Positions 11,398 through 23,420 of a stretch of DNA of 64,000 bases are shown here, one piece after another. Source of the DNA: Plazaster borealis (Eukaryota; Echinodermata; Asteroidea; Forcipulatida; Labidiasteridae); assembly GCA_021014325.1 (NCBI GenBank), contig CM037472.1, positions 18,709,063 to 18,773,062 on the forward strand, written 5' to 3'. How positions within the stretch are numbered: position 1 is the first letter of the stretch; each line of letters starts with the position of its first letter. A program made the position numbers and the translations under genes. The notes beneath the pieces were generated by a model. That model worked only from the letters and a program-made list of their open reading frames with translations. It was not told where the DNA came from and ran no database searches.

Positions 11398-14300
11398 ATG
11401 GAACATCTCCAGTATGACACTTTGTTTAGTTATTTGACTGATGGAAAGTTTCCTTCAAATGTATCCAGAAAGAATGATAAAGACACGTTACGAAGAAAAG
11501 CAAAAAACTTTACAATAAGAGATGACGTGATGTACTTCAAGCATCAGAAAAATAACAAGGAATGCCAGGTTTGTTTACTTTTTGAGTTGACCAAGAAAGT
11601 TGACCATCCATGGACATGATTGATGGACCTAGATTTGACCGTGTTCACTGTCCATGGTTTGAATTGTTGATAAACATTGGGAAAAAAACTTGATTTGTTG
11701 ATCAGTTGTGTATGCATAGCTAATTATTAAATTTATCAAAAGCTATTTGGACTTCTCCCGTCGTTGGATATGGAACAGGCCCAGATAAAGTCCAGTCATG
11801 GAGGTAATTCTACCTCCATGGTCCAGTGCAGTGATTGGTCCTATACTATCTGTAGGACCAATGGGACCAATCACTGCACTGGACTTCATCTGGGCCATGG
11901 TTACAGATTAAAACTTACAACCCCCCCATAGTAACCAAACCTATACTTTGTTATTAACATTACTAATTAGAGATGGTTTTTATAACATTGCAACTTATTG
12001 AAAGGTTTGTATCTAGTATTCATTTTCTACAACTATTTTTAACTAGTTCATCTTTTTAGCTTGCTTTGGCTGGTCAAGACGTAATTTTCAGTAAAATTGT
12101 TTTATTATCATTGTTTTTAATTTAATTTATGTCGTTTAATCCATTCTTGTTTGCTTGTATTTCAGCGCCTTGAAAGGCGGAACCGATCTGCAACTGTTTG
12201 CGCTTTATAAATCTTTCTTTATTATTATTATTATTATTTATCTCACCTTATTCACAGGTCATCACAAGAGACCGCATGCAGGAAGTCCTACATGTGTGCC
12301 ATGTTGACAGTTTAGGAGGTGGACATGTTGGGAGAGACAGGACACTAGCGAGGGTTGAAGAGCGTTTCTATTGGAGAGGCATGGTTGATGATGTCAAGGA
12401 CTACTGCAGAACATGTGATTACTGCCAGAGATCAAATGGGTTAGATTTTAGTCCATTCTTTTTTCTTGTTGTGCATAAGAAGTGTGAGGTTTTAGGCCTC
12501 AACAACTCAACCACAGTTGGCAATCAAAGAAACTGTGTGTGACTGGGTACAAATCAAAAGAAGAGACAAACAAGTTGAAATAAAAAAAAATTACTGAAGA
12601 ATCAAGCAGGCATCCATCCAGTTTTTTTACATGCAGTGCTGGAGGGTGTGTAGTAGTGTAGGAACATTTGATGTATTGCATACAAACTTTAAACCCACAC
12701 ACACAGAGATGTCGATATACTTAGTACTACTGATAACTTTGCATGACCTCTAAGTGCAAATCTAGATATATAGGACTTGTCTTTTCTTCATTGATTTTTA
12801 TTTATTATTATTATTTTTTTGCAAATAGGAAACATAAAGATAGTCCTGGGCGCCTCCCGATTCCTCAAAAGGAAGAAGTGTGGCACACCATTGGCGTGGA
12901 TTTACTCGGGCCTCTACCAGAAACACAAAGAGGGAACAGGTACATAGTCACAGCCTCTTGTCTATTCTCCAAGTGGCCGGAGGCAGTCCCTCTCAAGGAA
13001 AGAACCAGTGAAGGTGTAGCCGAGTTCCTCTTTGAGTGTTTCACAAGACACGGCTGCTGCTGCATCAAGATCAGTGAGGAAGATAGCGAGTTTGTCGAGG
13101 AGGTAGGTACATATTTTGTGGCCAAGTGGTGTAGCGCACCAGACTTAAAATTCTGTTGGCAAAGTCATCAGAGAGTGGCCAGATCCCTGTGGTTCTAATC
13201 CCTGTCATTAGTAATGACAACTGAAATTGCTTCTCTTCACCCAGGAGTACATGTACATGTGAGGGCAGAGATGGTTCATGTGTTTGATTTAGCGGAAAAA
13301 TTTCCATATTTGAATGCCACTTTAACAAAATATTAGATGTTTAAATTTATGTTGGACTATATTTCCCTTTTTTTATCATTCCTCTTGAGGTATTGGTAGC
13401 TAAATGCAAATTATTGACCTGTATTTTTTCACACAGGTCAACAATGTGCTATGTCGTCTTATAGGTGTCACTTCCAATCTTACATCTGCACACACCCCAG
13501 GTACTAAAATGACTAGCTTTAAGTTTAATAAAACCCTACAAGAACAACTAGTGAAGTTCATTAATGAAGAAAAACAAGACTGGGATTTGTACCTGGATGC
13601 CATACTCTTCTCATACCGCATTTCAAAGCAAGAATCCACTCAAACAACGCCATTCAACCTTGTGTATGGTAGACAGGCTAGGCTTCCCCTTGAATTCATC
13701 AAGCACACCAAAACTGACAAGGAGACCAAGGTAGAGAAACTTGACCTCAGTGAGCATATTAATAAGATGATCAAGATCAGGAAAAGGGCTCTGGATAACA
13801 CACTGAAGCGGAGGAAGTGTAGCGAGCAAAGTCATCTGCAGTACACAGTCGGAGCGTTAGTGCTCATCAGGAACGCCAAGAAGCACACACAGAAAGGCTC
13901 CATGGTGGGTTTCAACTGGAACGGACCCTTCTGCATTCACAAGGTCATCGACGTTGGAAAGTTCCAAATCTGTAAGATTTATGATTGCGCCGAGGTGCTG
14001 GACGAGCTGTACGATATCGACAACTTAAAGTTGTACCACCAGAGAGATGGGGTTGGTTTTGATGACCACATGGAGGGTTCCTCCGATACCTCAGTTGAGG
14101 TGTCAACTACACCCCAAACATCGATTGAGGTACTACCTCAAACAGTCACTGATATCACAGAAGAATCCCTCGCATCTATTGAGGTATCAACCTGTAACTC
14201 AACTCAAACTCAGAATGCAGTAGCAGCACTCAACGAACCCCAAACAGACGCAGTGTCTGTACTACATGTACCCTCTACAGATACTGAGGTGTTGATTGTA

Positions 14301-14525
14301 ACCTCAACTGAAATGGAGGCACTTATTGACATGTCTGAGGAGCATCCAGCATCTCGTGAGGCACCGTCCTCGACACCCATTGTGGTGTCTGCCTTAACCC
14401 AAACCTCAGCGTCGGAATCGCAAACTTCTTTGGAGGTATCTCTGCCGTCCCACTCAGGGGACACTATTACATTGGAGGACACGGTAGACATTGTTATCAA
14501 CACGTTGGTTGAAATGTCAGGCTGA
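11398..14525 (+). CDS. Domesticated gypsy/GIN-type integrase gene (GIN1/KRBA2-like), 4 exons
   Basis: Exons 11398-11568, 12258-12439, 12829-13102 and 13437-14525 join in phase to about 571 residues; vertebrate GIN1 is about 520. The start is in good context (GCCATGG). Domains in order: an N-terminal helix-rich segment; an H2C2 zinc finger (VCHVDSLGGGHVGRDRTL, CRTCDYCQRS); the integrase core beginning WHTIGVDLLGPLP; SAHTPGTKMTSFKFNKTL; a GPY/F-type module (WNGPFCIHKVID to LKLYHQ); then about 160 residues rich in Thr, Ser, Val and Glu with repeated EVST/TPQTS motifs. By eye, the first catalytic Asp is kept (codon 12899-12901), the second is Glu (13076-13078), and the Glu of the third position is Phe (13518-13520). 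So DNA joining is probably lost. Introns interrupt all domains and no LTR or reverse transcriptase is adjacent, which favours a host gene. Function unknown. Confidence 0.82.
11779..11897. repeat. Small foldback in intron 1 of the integrase-derived gene
   Basis: GGCCCAGATAAAGTCCAGT at the left and its near inverse ACTGGACTTCATCTGGGCC at the right, with GACCAAT inversions inside. MITE-like. Confidence 0.65.
14079..14510 (+). other. Low-complexity acidic/Thr-rich tail of the integrase-derived protein
   Basis: The last exon ends in a region dominated by Thr, Ser, Val and Glu. Loosely repeated blocks such as SVEVSTTPQTSIEV, SIEVSTCNSTQTQ and TEVLIVTSTEMEAL recur every 15-30 residues. There are no membrane segments. 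Such tails are not part of retroelement integrases and suggest host-side evolution. Confidence 0.6.
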
Positions 14526-15029
14526 ATGAAACTAATATGGTCACATGGTGGTTTTTTATATTATAATTTAATTGTTTAACTGACTGACGAATTATTCACC
14601 ACTTCTTCATGGCTAATTACAACAAACAGTGTGCCCAAACATGCCAAAGGTGTGACAGATAAAAATCCCATTACAACACTTTTTGAAAAGGTTCCTGAAA
14701 GGTTCCCATGTAAATTGCTTTAGAGGCCATTCAAAATAATCAATGTTAACAAATTTTGATCTCTTTTCGAAATTGTTTTGACCCACCCTCCTCAAACAAA
14801 TGCTCTCCCAGCTCAGGAGTTTTCAATGGCTTTTCCTGGCTACCAGCTTGCAACTGTGTAGTTGAAATGGCACGCCATCGCCCCATCGGGCATGGATGTG
14901 AGCTAAGCTATCAAAAACAAGGTTGACCGTTGTTAACAATGGAACTGTAGATATTTCTTCTATTATTTGAATTGAAACTGAATTTTGATTTTCAGTTATT
15001 TCTTTTGACCAAACCACCAATAATTTCGA

Positions 15030-15535
15030 AAATGACTCTGAAAAATAATGGCAATAAAAACTTACTTGGTAAGAAGTACAGTAGCTAAGGATAGTATAAT
15101 GCATTTTGAGAAACTTTTCACTTGGAAGAACCGCGGTTTTGGAAAAAAATATCACTTTTTGGTAATGACTTTGAAAATTAATGGCAATACAAATTTACTT
15201 GGTAAGAAGTACAGCAGCTTAGGATAGTATAATGCATTTTGAAAAACTTTTCACTTAGAAGTACCACGGTTATGGAAAAAAATATCACTTTTTATCCCCA
15301 AAAATTTGAATCTGAGAAGCGTTACTGACAGTAACGTTTCTCAGATTGTGTATTCCAATTGCAGATTATTCTTCCAGCGTGGAAATAACCGCTCCAGATT
15401 TTTGGCAATATCTCAAAAACGCTACCTTTTGAAATGAATTTTTTACAGGTTAGTTTTATGGTATATATCTACAACTATAATATAGGATTTAAACCAACAG
15501 TGGGTTCCAATTACCACACGTATACAATCCATTCA
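15030..15535. mobile_element. Foldback MITE, family 2, with one arm duplicated in tandem
   Basis: The arm containing ACTTGGTAAGAAGTACAG and AAAAAAATATCACTTTTT occurs twice (about 15,037-15,165 and 15,165-15,290). It is followed by the GCGTTACTGACAGTAACG centre and the opposite arm ending CACACGTATACAATCC. Other family-2 copies (44,145 and 53,707) have a single left arm. Confidence 0.7.
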
Positions 15536-16249
15536 ATATGCGAGAGAAACAACATTTTGCGGTTCTTGTACACTCAATTGAAAGGGATATTATTGGGATA
15601 TCTGACAACTTCTAAATGTTAACTCATGCCAATCCCCTATCAACACAAACAGATAAAAACTCCAATGACCAAATCAGTAGACAATGTTGATTGTATCTAC
15701 TACACAATGTAGTTTATATTTACTAACACAATGGAAACTTTAAAATAAATGGAGGTTATTAAACAGTCTTCATCCACCAAAACTAACTGTAGTTAAAAAC
15801 AATCGTTTTTTTTATAATCATTTACAGTAAATTCACTTTGAGTGATGAAATTGAATACAAGATAAATGATTTATTTGTAAATACCCCTTACATTTTAGCT
15901 AGTCCTATTGGTTGAAAGGTGGTCACATGACCATGTTTACCTGGTATTAAACAGCTGAAAAAGACATAGCTGGAGCTGTTTAAGACCAGTTGGCTAACAC
16001 GCATTTGCCACTCATAGCCTTACGCATGTTGGAGGGCAACATTACGCGGTTGCTAATGCGTAATACAATCAATACATGATACGATACTCAACTAGTGCAT
16101 GTTGCAAGCAATTTGAACCCTGGTGAAACGGATCCGGAGGACCCGAAAGCAATTGAAAATTGACTAACCAGAAAAGTTTTACAGTTTTTCCTAAATTATT
16201 ACGCTTTTTAACAAAAAGGGTATTTATGAATGGGAATAAAAGAATGGTG

Positions 16250-16355
16250 CCTCAGTCTTAAATAGTCATCTAAGACCTTGCAGGGTCGTGGCCGTGCGAT
16301 AATGGACCTCAGCTTTAGCTTGGTCCTTTATTGCACACAACGACCCTGCTGTTTA
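16250..16355. repeat. Imperfect palindrome
   Basis: CTAAGACCTTGCAGGGTCGT pairs with ACGACCCTGCTGTTTAAGACC, and GGACCTCAGC/GCTTGGTCC form the inner stem. Non-coding foldback. Confidence 0.6.
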
Positions 16356-18286
16356 AGACCTCATCACCACTCTTTTATTCCATTAAGTTAATAATAATAA
16401 AACAGAAATCAAAATATTTCTATATACAATACATGTATGCACAGTGTTTTCATTTTATCAACCTCCCCCGAATGATCTGCAGAGCTTCTTATCATCAATT
16501 ATACAATGTATCTTATTGAGGCATACTAATTATATCAGCCTTACAAAGTTACTTAACATTTAGAGAACATACATTGTAGTAAAATCACCACCATCCGCCC
16601 AGATTTTTCAATTTAACTTTTTCCGATTCAAAACTTCAAATATCTAACAAAATAATACAACATGGAATTTTTTTATATATTTTTTTTAAAATGCACAATG
16701 TATAGACGATGTGACCTCTGTTTACATTTAAAACGCCCTCTGTTGACAAAACACTGTCCAAGTCATGTTCCGCCTGGCAAGAAGATGCGTACTCATGGTA
16801 AGATTGCGTGTACTTTCTAGCTGGCTCTCAAGTACACAAAGGTTTTGCCCGGCGACATGGGCGCGCATCATGTTATGGTTTTCGAGAGACATCGGAGGTC
16901 ACATTGTCTGTAAACGTTGGAAGTTGTCACTTAAGGACACGACCTCTTTGATTGCATGGAAGGTCAGATCCTATTGGAACAAGCTGCTTTCCTTCATTGT
17001 AGTCTCAGAAAGGTTAAATGAGATGGTTAACATGTGGATGTAACCATGTTACAATGCGCCACATCATTTATGATTCATTATAACCGTGAATGTTTCCACC
17101 AACTGAGACTGGATCAACCTATAGTAGCTACATACATGTATATGAGCCTAATAGCACACCGCAATCATGCTAAAATATAGACGTACGCACATGCACGTGT
17201 CCAAGGTTTACTCGCATGTACTGACTGTACTTATGCGGTCTGGCACGCCAATGCGTTGATCGTGTGAAAGCTGGTGGTGGATGTTTGTCTGACACGCGGG
17301 TATTTTGAGCAAAAATGACGTTATTTAATTAATTGTTATTCCATACCCTGCAGTTAAGAAGAAAATGTTCTTTCCAATCCTCTACTTTAAAAACAACACA
17401 CCAAAAAGTAGGCTGGAATTACATAAATTTTGGTAATCACCTTTTAGTGAAAGTAACAAGTAATAGTTCCAGGGATTTTTTTTGCACATTTTTTAACTGA
17501 AATTTCCATTGCAACTATTTAGTGATGTTGGGGTTCTACAAATGCTTTTTTTTTCTACAAAAATATTCAGACAGAAGTTTTTCTATGGAGGATTGGTATT
17601 GTTACAAACTTTATAATCAGTGAGCATTTAGAACGAAACTAGTTATTATTATTGTTCATAATTACCAATCCTGTACTCTGCCTTTGTCAAACTGATTAAA
17701 TAACCACAAATTGACAGGGAACCAGTTATGAACAATGTCAATTACATAATATTTTAGCTGGTAACCTATTTCTGCTCCATGAAACGTTTATGTGCTTCGA
17801 AAAACATTCCGCTTAACAGCTTAATGAAATTTAGACCCGTTTCAAATTTATGACAACTTATCAAATTAAAATGTGTATTATAACATAATGCAGACCTACC
17901 AACATGAATATTTAAAAATACTAAAAAAATGTTAATTCAAATAATTAAAACCTAGCAGAAGATATTAACAACATTAAACATGTACCAGCTGACAATAATT
18001 TACACCAAATGCCCTAGCAAAATTGTTTGTTTTTTTCCTCTACACAGAAATACTTCATTTTCAAAAGACACAAAATAATATTTAAATCAATATGGTGATT
18101 TCTTCTTGTATCAGTATAATTTACTTCACGTCCAATATAATTTTTAGTTCAGCTGATTAAAAAAACACTAAAAACCAAAACAAACAAAAAAGCCAGACAC
18201 TGGTAACAACATTAAAAGTGACAGTAGCAACATTGGTAATAAATCAAAGAGAAAAAAAAAAAATGGTTTATAGTGTAATAGTATAA

Positions 18287-18676
18287 TCAAAGGTTTTATA
18301 AAGGATTGGTAGAGCTGACAAAATAGTCGCAGACAGTGTTCATGTTTTGTGTGATCAACCATATACATGAAATATCAAACCTGTGAAAATTTTGGCCTAC
18401 TCCGTGTTTGGAGTCGGGAGAAAATTTTGAAAAACCAAGCATGTAAACACATTGTGCTTAATTTTGGTTGCGACAACCGAAATCAGCTGTTGCGTTTTTT
18501 TGTTTTTTTTAGGTTTTCAGATACAGTGTTCTCTACTCCAATAAGACTTAATTTCAGAGGGAAATATTTCAAAGAAAAAAATGGTTCTTGTATGAACTTC
18601 ATAATCAGTAAGCTTTCAGACTAAAATTAAACAATAATGTCTTTTATCCTTACCAATCCTGTATAATACCTTTAAA
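18287..18676. mobile_element. Foldback MITE, family 3, copy B
   Basis: Runs from AAAGGTTTTATAAAGGATTG to the inverse CAATCCTGTATAATACCTTT, with the shared body GTGAAAATTTTGGCC.. and CTTTCAGACTAAAATTAAAC. Confidence 0.75.
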
Positions 18677-18954
18677 TAAAACCTTTTGACAAGGTAAAAT
18701 AATTAAATGGTTTGATGAAGTTCACAAAACAAGAGTATAGGAATGAATGTATATTTGCCTTCAATATAATGTTTTACCTCTGTGGAAGTTTGTACAGTGC
18801 AAAGCAATCAATTACAATGTTAAATTTGAGTTGCTGTTTCAGTACACTGAGTAAATAATCTCACTCCCAAGTCTGATTGAATAGAAAGGTTCTTAACCAC
18901 TTCATGCCGTTATTAAAAAAACAAATTCTGTGCCTACCCGCGAAATTATTTTTC

Positions 18955-19040
18955 GATTTTTATTTTTTTTAATTTTTATTTTATTTTATTTTTTTGATTA
19001 TTATTATTATTATTATTATTTTTTTTTTTTTAAGTTTCTT
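18955..19040. repeat. T-rich and ATT microsatellite
   Basis: Long T runs interrupted by ATTATTATT. The flanks on either side (AATTTGAGTTGCTGTTTCAG at 18,825 and a similar block at 19,060) are a diverged local duplication of about 240 bases. Confidence 0.7.
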
Positions 19041-19572
19041 GAGTAATCTTTTTCCTTTGTAAAATTTGAGTTACTGTTTTAGTACACCGAGTAATAATTT
19101 CACTCCCAAGTCCGATTGAATAAAGGTTCTTAACCACTTCATGCCGGTATTTTAAAAAAAATCTGTGCCTAACCACGGTATTAGTTTTTGGAACTTTTTT
19201 GAGTTTCTTGAGTAATCGTTTTCCTTTGAAAACATCGTTGCCACAATGAAACCCAGACATGACAAAGGAAAGACAACAAATGTTCTCATGATAAGTTCGA
19301 GGATTTGATGTTGTTGCATGAAAAAATAGAGTAAGTCTGTCAAAAAAATAAATTGCAGATAAAGACGTCATCCGAGGTGAAGTGGTTTACAAGAAGCTTT
19401 TTAACCTTTACACTGAACACTAATGAACATGATGAACGTCCTCGAAGATATCCACTATATTTAACTTGTCCATCGGTTACGCATTCAAAACACAATGAAG
19501 GCATAATATAAAGTATGGGCTATGCAGGAGGAGCAAGCCTAGACACTAAAAAAAATTACCATCAAGCAGACC

Positions 19573-19700
19573 ACAATGTTTTCTATAGACAGTGCAAGTC
19601 TCGCGCGTATTCGAGCATTTTCGATGCTTTTACGCGTTAAGGATACAAACTCACGCGCTTTAACGGGTCCCAATGTTCGAATACGCACGAGACTTGCAGT
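19573..19700. repeat. Foldback with CpG-rich arms
   Basis: TGCAAGTCTCGCGCGTATTC and GAATACGCACGAGACTTGCA are inverted about 80 bases apart, with GCGTTAA/TTAACG inner matches. Confidence 0.65.
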
Positions 19701-20566
19701 CTATTCTGCAGGATATTCATAATCTGCAACTGTTATTTGGGCCTGCGGTACCATACAAAGTCGGATAACTTTCTGAATAGGATTACAGAGGAGTTGGGAC
19801 CTTATGGTGAGCAGGGTCGACTCATTGCTGACAAAAAGGTGTGAAACTAGGATCCAAATTTTTGGAATATGTTGAAATGATAGCTTTTCGACCTTGGATA
19901 ACCCCTGGAGTTATAGATTCCAAGGAGCTTCTGGGCACAGTATCCTCAGTGCTAGAAGTATATCCGAGAGCAGGATTTCTTCATACCTGAAGAAATTAAC
20001 AGGTTTTCTTTTTCAACAGCCAAACATAAAAATGTCTGAATTCAGAAAAAGATGTAAACTATCTCATCCCAGGGTTAAGGAGCAATGAATTTTGTCCATC
20101 GTTAGTTACAAACTCAATTTGTTGTCATCCTTGGATTGTCTAAAGTTGCATTGTATTACTCATTCTTTAGTTCCCACAGTTTCAAATATCATTAGATTCT
20201 GGAAGAGTACATTCATTCCCATTCTCTTGTTTTCAATAGACACACTATACAACCAATCTATGAAGATTTTATCAAATTCGGTGAACAAGTTTTAGTTAAA
20301 ACAACAAAATGGTTTAAGTTTCGTCAGGGCTATTGTGAACATAAACTATATACATGCTTGTTTTGATTGTTGCAATCAAAATGAGCAACTTGGATTCAGG
20401 CAGTCTTCAAACACTATTTTTCTCAACTTCAACTGTATTTGAGACGAAAATACGTTTACGTAGGATCGGCACTGGTGTGAACTTTGTAACCCGAGTAAAA
20501 GATTGGAACTAATCATCTTTAAAAAAATTACAAATTACAAATTCTGTACTTTGTCTTGAATTTGAC

Positions 20567-20952
20567 TTAAAGACACTGGACACTATTGGTAATTGTCAAA
20601 GACCAGTCTTCTCACTTGGTGTATCTCAACATATGCATAAAATAACAAACCTGTGAAAATTTGAGCTCAATTGGTCATCGAAGTTGCGAGATAATAATGC
20701 AAGAAAAAACACCCTTGTCACACGAAGTTGTGTGCTTTCAGATGCTTGATTTCGAGACCTCAAAATCTAATTCCGAGGTTTCGAAATCAAATTCGTGGAA
20801 AATTACTTCTTTCTCGAAAACTACGTCACTTCAGAGGGAGCCGTTTCTCACAATGTTTTACACTATCAACAGCTCCCAATTACTCGTTACCAAGTAAGGT
20901 GTTATGCCAATTATTATTTTGAGTAATTACCAATAGTGTCCACTGCCTTTAA
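20567..20952. mobile_element. TTAA foldback MITE, family 1 variant, copy C
   Basis: TTAAAGACACTGGACACTAT to ATAGTGTCCACTGCCTTTAA. The centre differs from the other copies: it has a TTTCGAGACCTC type palindrome where they have CTTCTTGCAAGAAG, so it is a distinct subfamily. Confidence 0.8.
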
Positions 20953-21013
20953 CAATACATGTACATTAAGAAATTAAGGTTTATGGAGATTCTTGCTTCA
21001 AGTATGATGCACA

Positions 21014-21454
21014 TTAAAGGTAGGGTCATAGATTGGTTTGTGTCAACATTATGCTTATTCAAAGGCACAGTTATAAAGTAAGATTCAATAAAAGTAAAGT
21101 GAAAGTTTCAGCTGAATTCAGTGTCTACTTGCTGAAAAAATAGCAAGAACTGTCATGGTATTTTCACAAGAACGTTGAATCTATCCCGCTTAGCGAGGTG
21201 ACAGCGGGTACCAACCGCATCTCTGACCACAGCATCCGCGAATGGACACCAACCTCTGAGAAACCATTCATGCATGAATTGTTTCTCAGATTCAAATGTT
21301 TTGGGGTGAAAAATTATCCAAACCATATATAACTTCTAAGTGAATCCTTTCAAAATTTTTTTTATACTATCAGCAGCTTCAGTGCTTCTCACCAAGTAAG
21401 TTTTTATGGTCATTTATTTTTTGAGTATTTACCAATCTATAACCCTAAATTTAA
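21014..21454. mobile_element. TTAA foldback MITE, family 4, copy A
   Basis: TTAAAGGTAGGGTCATAGAT on the left and ATCTATAACCCTAAATTTAA on the right. The internal TGACAGCGGGTACCAACCGC block is shared with the copy at 26,265. Confidence 0.75.
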
Positions 21455-21595
21455 TGGTAATTGGTAAATGTTTTCATGATACGTATTGTACAACTACAAG
21501 AAATCAAAAGCCCATATGCACAAGCCCCATCTTAACAATATTCCGCAATGCATCTTGGAAAAACAAGTACAGTTAAACAAAATAAATCAAACTGC

Positions 21596-21831
21596 CAAGA
21601 TGGACGCCATGCTGCTAGTTTACGTGTAACTATGGCAGGTTTTATAAATGTGTTTCCTGCTTCAAAATCAGTGCGCCATGATGGTTGCCGGTGTTGCTTG
21701 GACTCGGATTTCACCAAGACTCCTTTGTGCACCGCTCATTTCTGGTCATACACATTGGGACATGTATATGGGCTTGGTTTATCGTTCATTGAGATTGATA
21801 ATTGACTTCCTTCCTGCACCTCAATTTACAG
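21596..21831 (+). other. Candidate first exon of unknown gene (weak)
   Basis: An open frame beginning ATGATGGTTGCC at about 21,678 ends FLPAPQFTG at a consensus CAG/GTAAAG donor at about 21,831. Upstream, CAAGATGGACGCC resembles promoter-proximal YY1-type motifs. I do not recognise the peptide, and no following exon is evident on this strand for 25 kb, so it may be chance. Confidence 0.2.
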
Positions 21832-22079
21832 GTAAAGATAAAGTTGATATTATATCATCAGTATCATAAGTAAAGTGCTTATAACCGAGTATTTATCTTA
21901 ATTTTACTCTTGTTGCTATCAGGAAAGGTATTTTACACTAACATTTTTAAATAAAACAACACAAACTTCTGACCTTTCCTGACCAGAACTCTTTTTCCCT
22001 CCCACTCAGGAAATCTTTCTTCCCACGAGATTCTAACAGCCATTGTCCTATGCCAACCTCTCTCCCCACCACACAAAAG

Positions 22080-22345
22080 GAAAAGAAACACCCCCCCCCC
22101 CCAAAAAAAAACCCCAAAACAAACAAACAAACAAACAAACAAACAAACCCAAAACCAAAACCAAAACCCCAACAACAACAAACAAACAAACAAACACAAA
22201 ACCACCCCAACAAACAAGCAAACAAAACCAAAATAACGCCTTCACAAATCAAACATTCACACACAAAAAAAACGCTGTACTGACAACAAAACAAAAAAAC
22301 ACAAAACCAAAAATCACAAACACAAACAAGTACATGTACCTCTAA
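22080..22345. repeat. C/A-rich low-complexity tract
   Basis: A run of C, then A, then many AAAC repeats. Overlapping long frames here (Lys/Asn/Thr/Gln on one strand, Cys/Phe/Leu/Val on the other) are products of the simple sequence. Confidence 0.85.
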
Positions 22346-22494
22346 AAAATAAAACCGAACCTACAGAAAAGATACTCTCTTTGTAAAAAAAGAAAAAAGA
22401 AAAAAGAAAGAAAATTTATTTTTAAAAAACCATCAACTAATTCTACATTTTCTATAGACAAAAAGTGAACTGCAGTTACATGTATAAATAACTT

Positions 22495-23080
22495 GGTCTA
22501 ATTTCATAAAGCTGTTTTGCTCAACAAATGCTAAGGCTAAGCACAATTTGCTGGGAACCAGTCAGGAATATTACTTTACTTACTGTTTTGGATGGTAACC
22601 CATTTCTGCTTTGCAAGATTTATTGATGCTTTTTATATCTTTGCGCTGAACAGCTTTACAAAATTGGGCCCATTGGCCAATTTCTTAAAGCTGTTTAGCA
22701 GAATTTGGCGCTTAACATTATGTTTCTGCTAAGCAAAATTTAAAAGGCAACCAGTCACAAACAACATACATTATTTGACATTTCGCTGGTTAGCAAATAC
22801 TTTTTATATAAAGTAAAAAACCAAAACTCAGGGTAAATATAAATCAACTTAGGGTGAAGAAGAATTTACTAGAACGTGATTTGAACCTGCAACCTCCAGC
22901 TTTACGAGCCGGTGCTCCGCAGGGGTGAAGTCGCAGCTTCAAATCTTGTTCACGTAAATCTGGAGATGGCAGGTTCAAATCCTGTTATAGTAAATTGTTC
23001 TTTGCTCTCCCAATATTAATTTCAATATTTTTCAGTGCTAAGAAAGTTTATGTGCTGAACAGCTTCATGAAATTGGGCAC
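22495..23080. repeat. GGGCCCAATTTC-type foldbacks flanking a tRNA-like foldback
   Basis: CTAATTTCATAAAGCTG and AGCTTTACAAAATTGGGCCC bound one element; CCAATTTCTTAAAGCTG and AGCTTCATGAAATTGGGC bound a second. Between about 22,870 and 23,005, inverted copies of TTTGAACCTGCAACCTCCAG / CTGGAGATGGCAGGTTCAAA form another tRNA-like hairpin, related to that at 411-650. Confidence 0.6.
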
Positions 23081-23420
23081 ATTGGTATTACCATCAGTAT
23101 TAGCAGATTAATTAAAATTAAATTGAAAAATATGCTTACTATATTTACAAATTTCAACAGAAATCAGATAATAGGCTCTCCTATATGTCATAAGAACAAC
23201 TGTGTTGTTGCTCTGCTGTAAACTTGATCAGCAAAGGTGGTTTACCACATCTTGAAAACTGATTTACACTGGTATTATAAAATATCTCTTTAGTTTATAT
23301 TTACATATTTTTCTGTTTCAATTTTGCTTTTGTATCTGTGGAATCTGTAACTTTATACATAGGGAGAGCCTTGTCTTAGTTTTGTCTACCTTGATTGCTC
23401 TAAAATGAATGTCTTTTCAG

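Larger units (their letters stand above)
14526..16764. other. Intergenic stretch with degenerate MITEs; no gene seen
   Basis: Contains a family-2 MITE with a duplicated arm (about 15,030-15,535) and a foldback at 16,250-16,355. The rest is AT-rich sequence with no coding frame that I can support. Confidence 0.6.

Noticed and set aside
14210..14503. Antisense frame in the last exon of the integrase-derived gene
   Set aside because: Shadow of the real coding strand's repetitive Thr/Glu/Val tail.
16765..17043. Plus-strand frame starting MFRLARRCVLM with a GTAAGA after it
   Set aside because: Could mimic a mitochondrial-targeted first exon, but the remaining frame is unrecognisable and no second exon follows.
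19030..19371. Minus-strand frame (SAIYFFDRLTLFFHATT..) with partial similarity to 41,700-41,790
   Set aside because: The shared DNA (AAAGACAACAAATGTTCTCAT-like) points to a dispersed repeat; no protein family is evident.
22043..22345. Overlapping long frames on both strands (Lys/Thr/Asn-rich and Phe/Val/Cys-rich)
   Set aside because: Simple C/A-repeat sequence; no codon structure, splice context or family.
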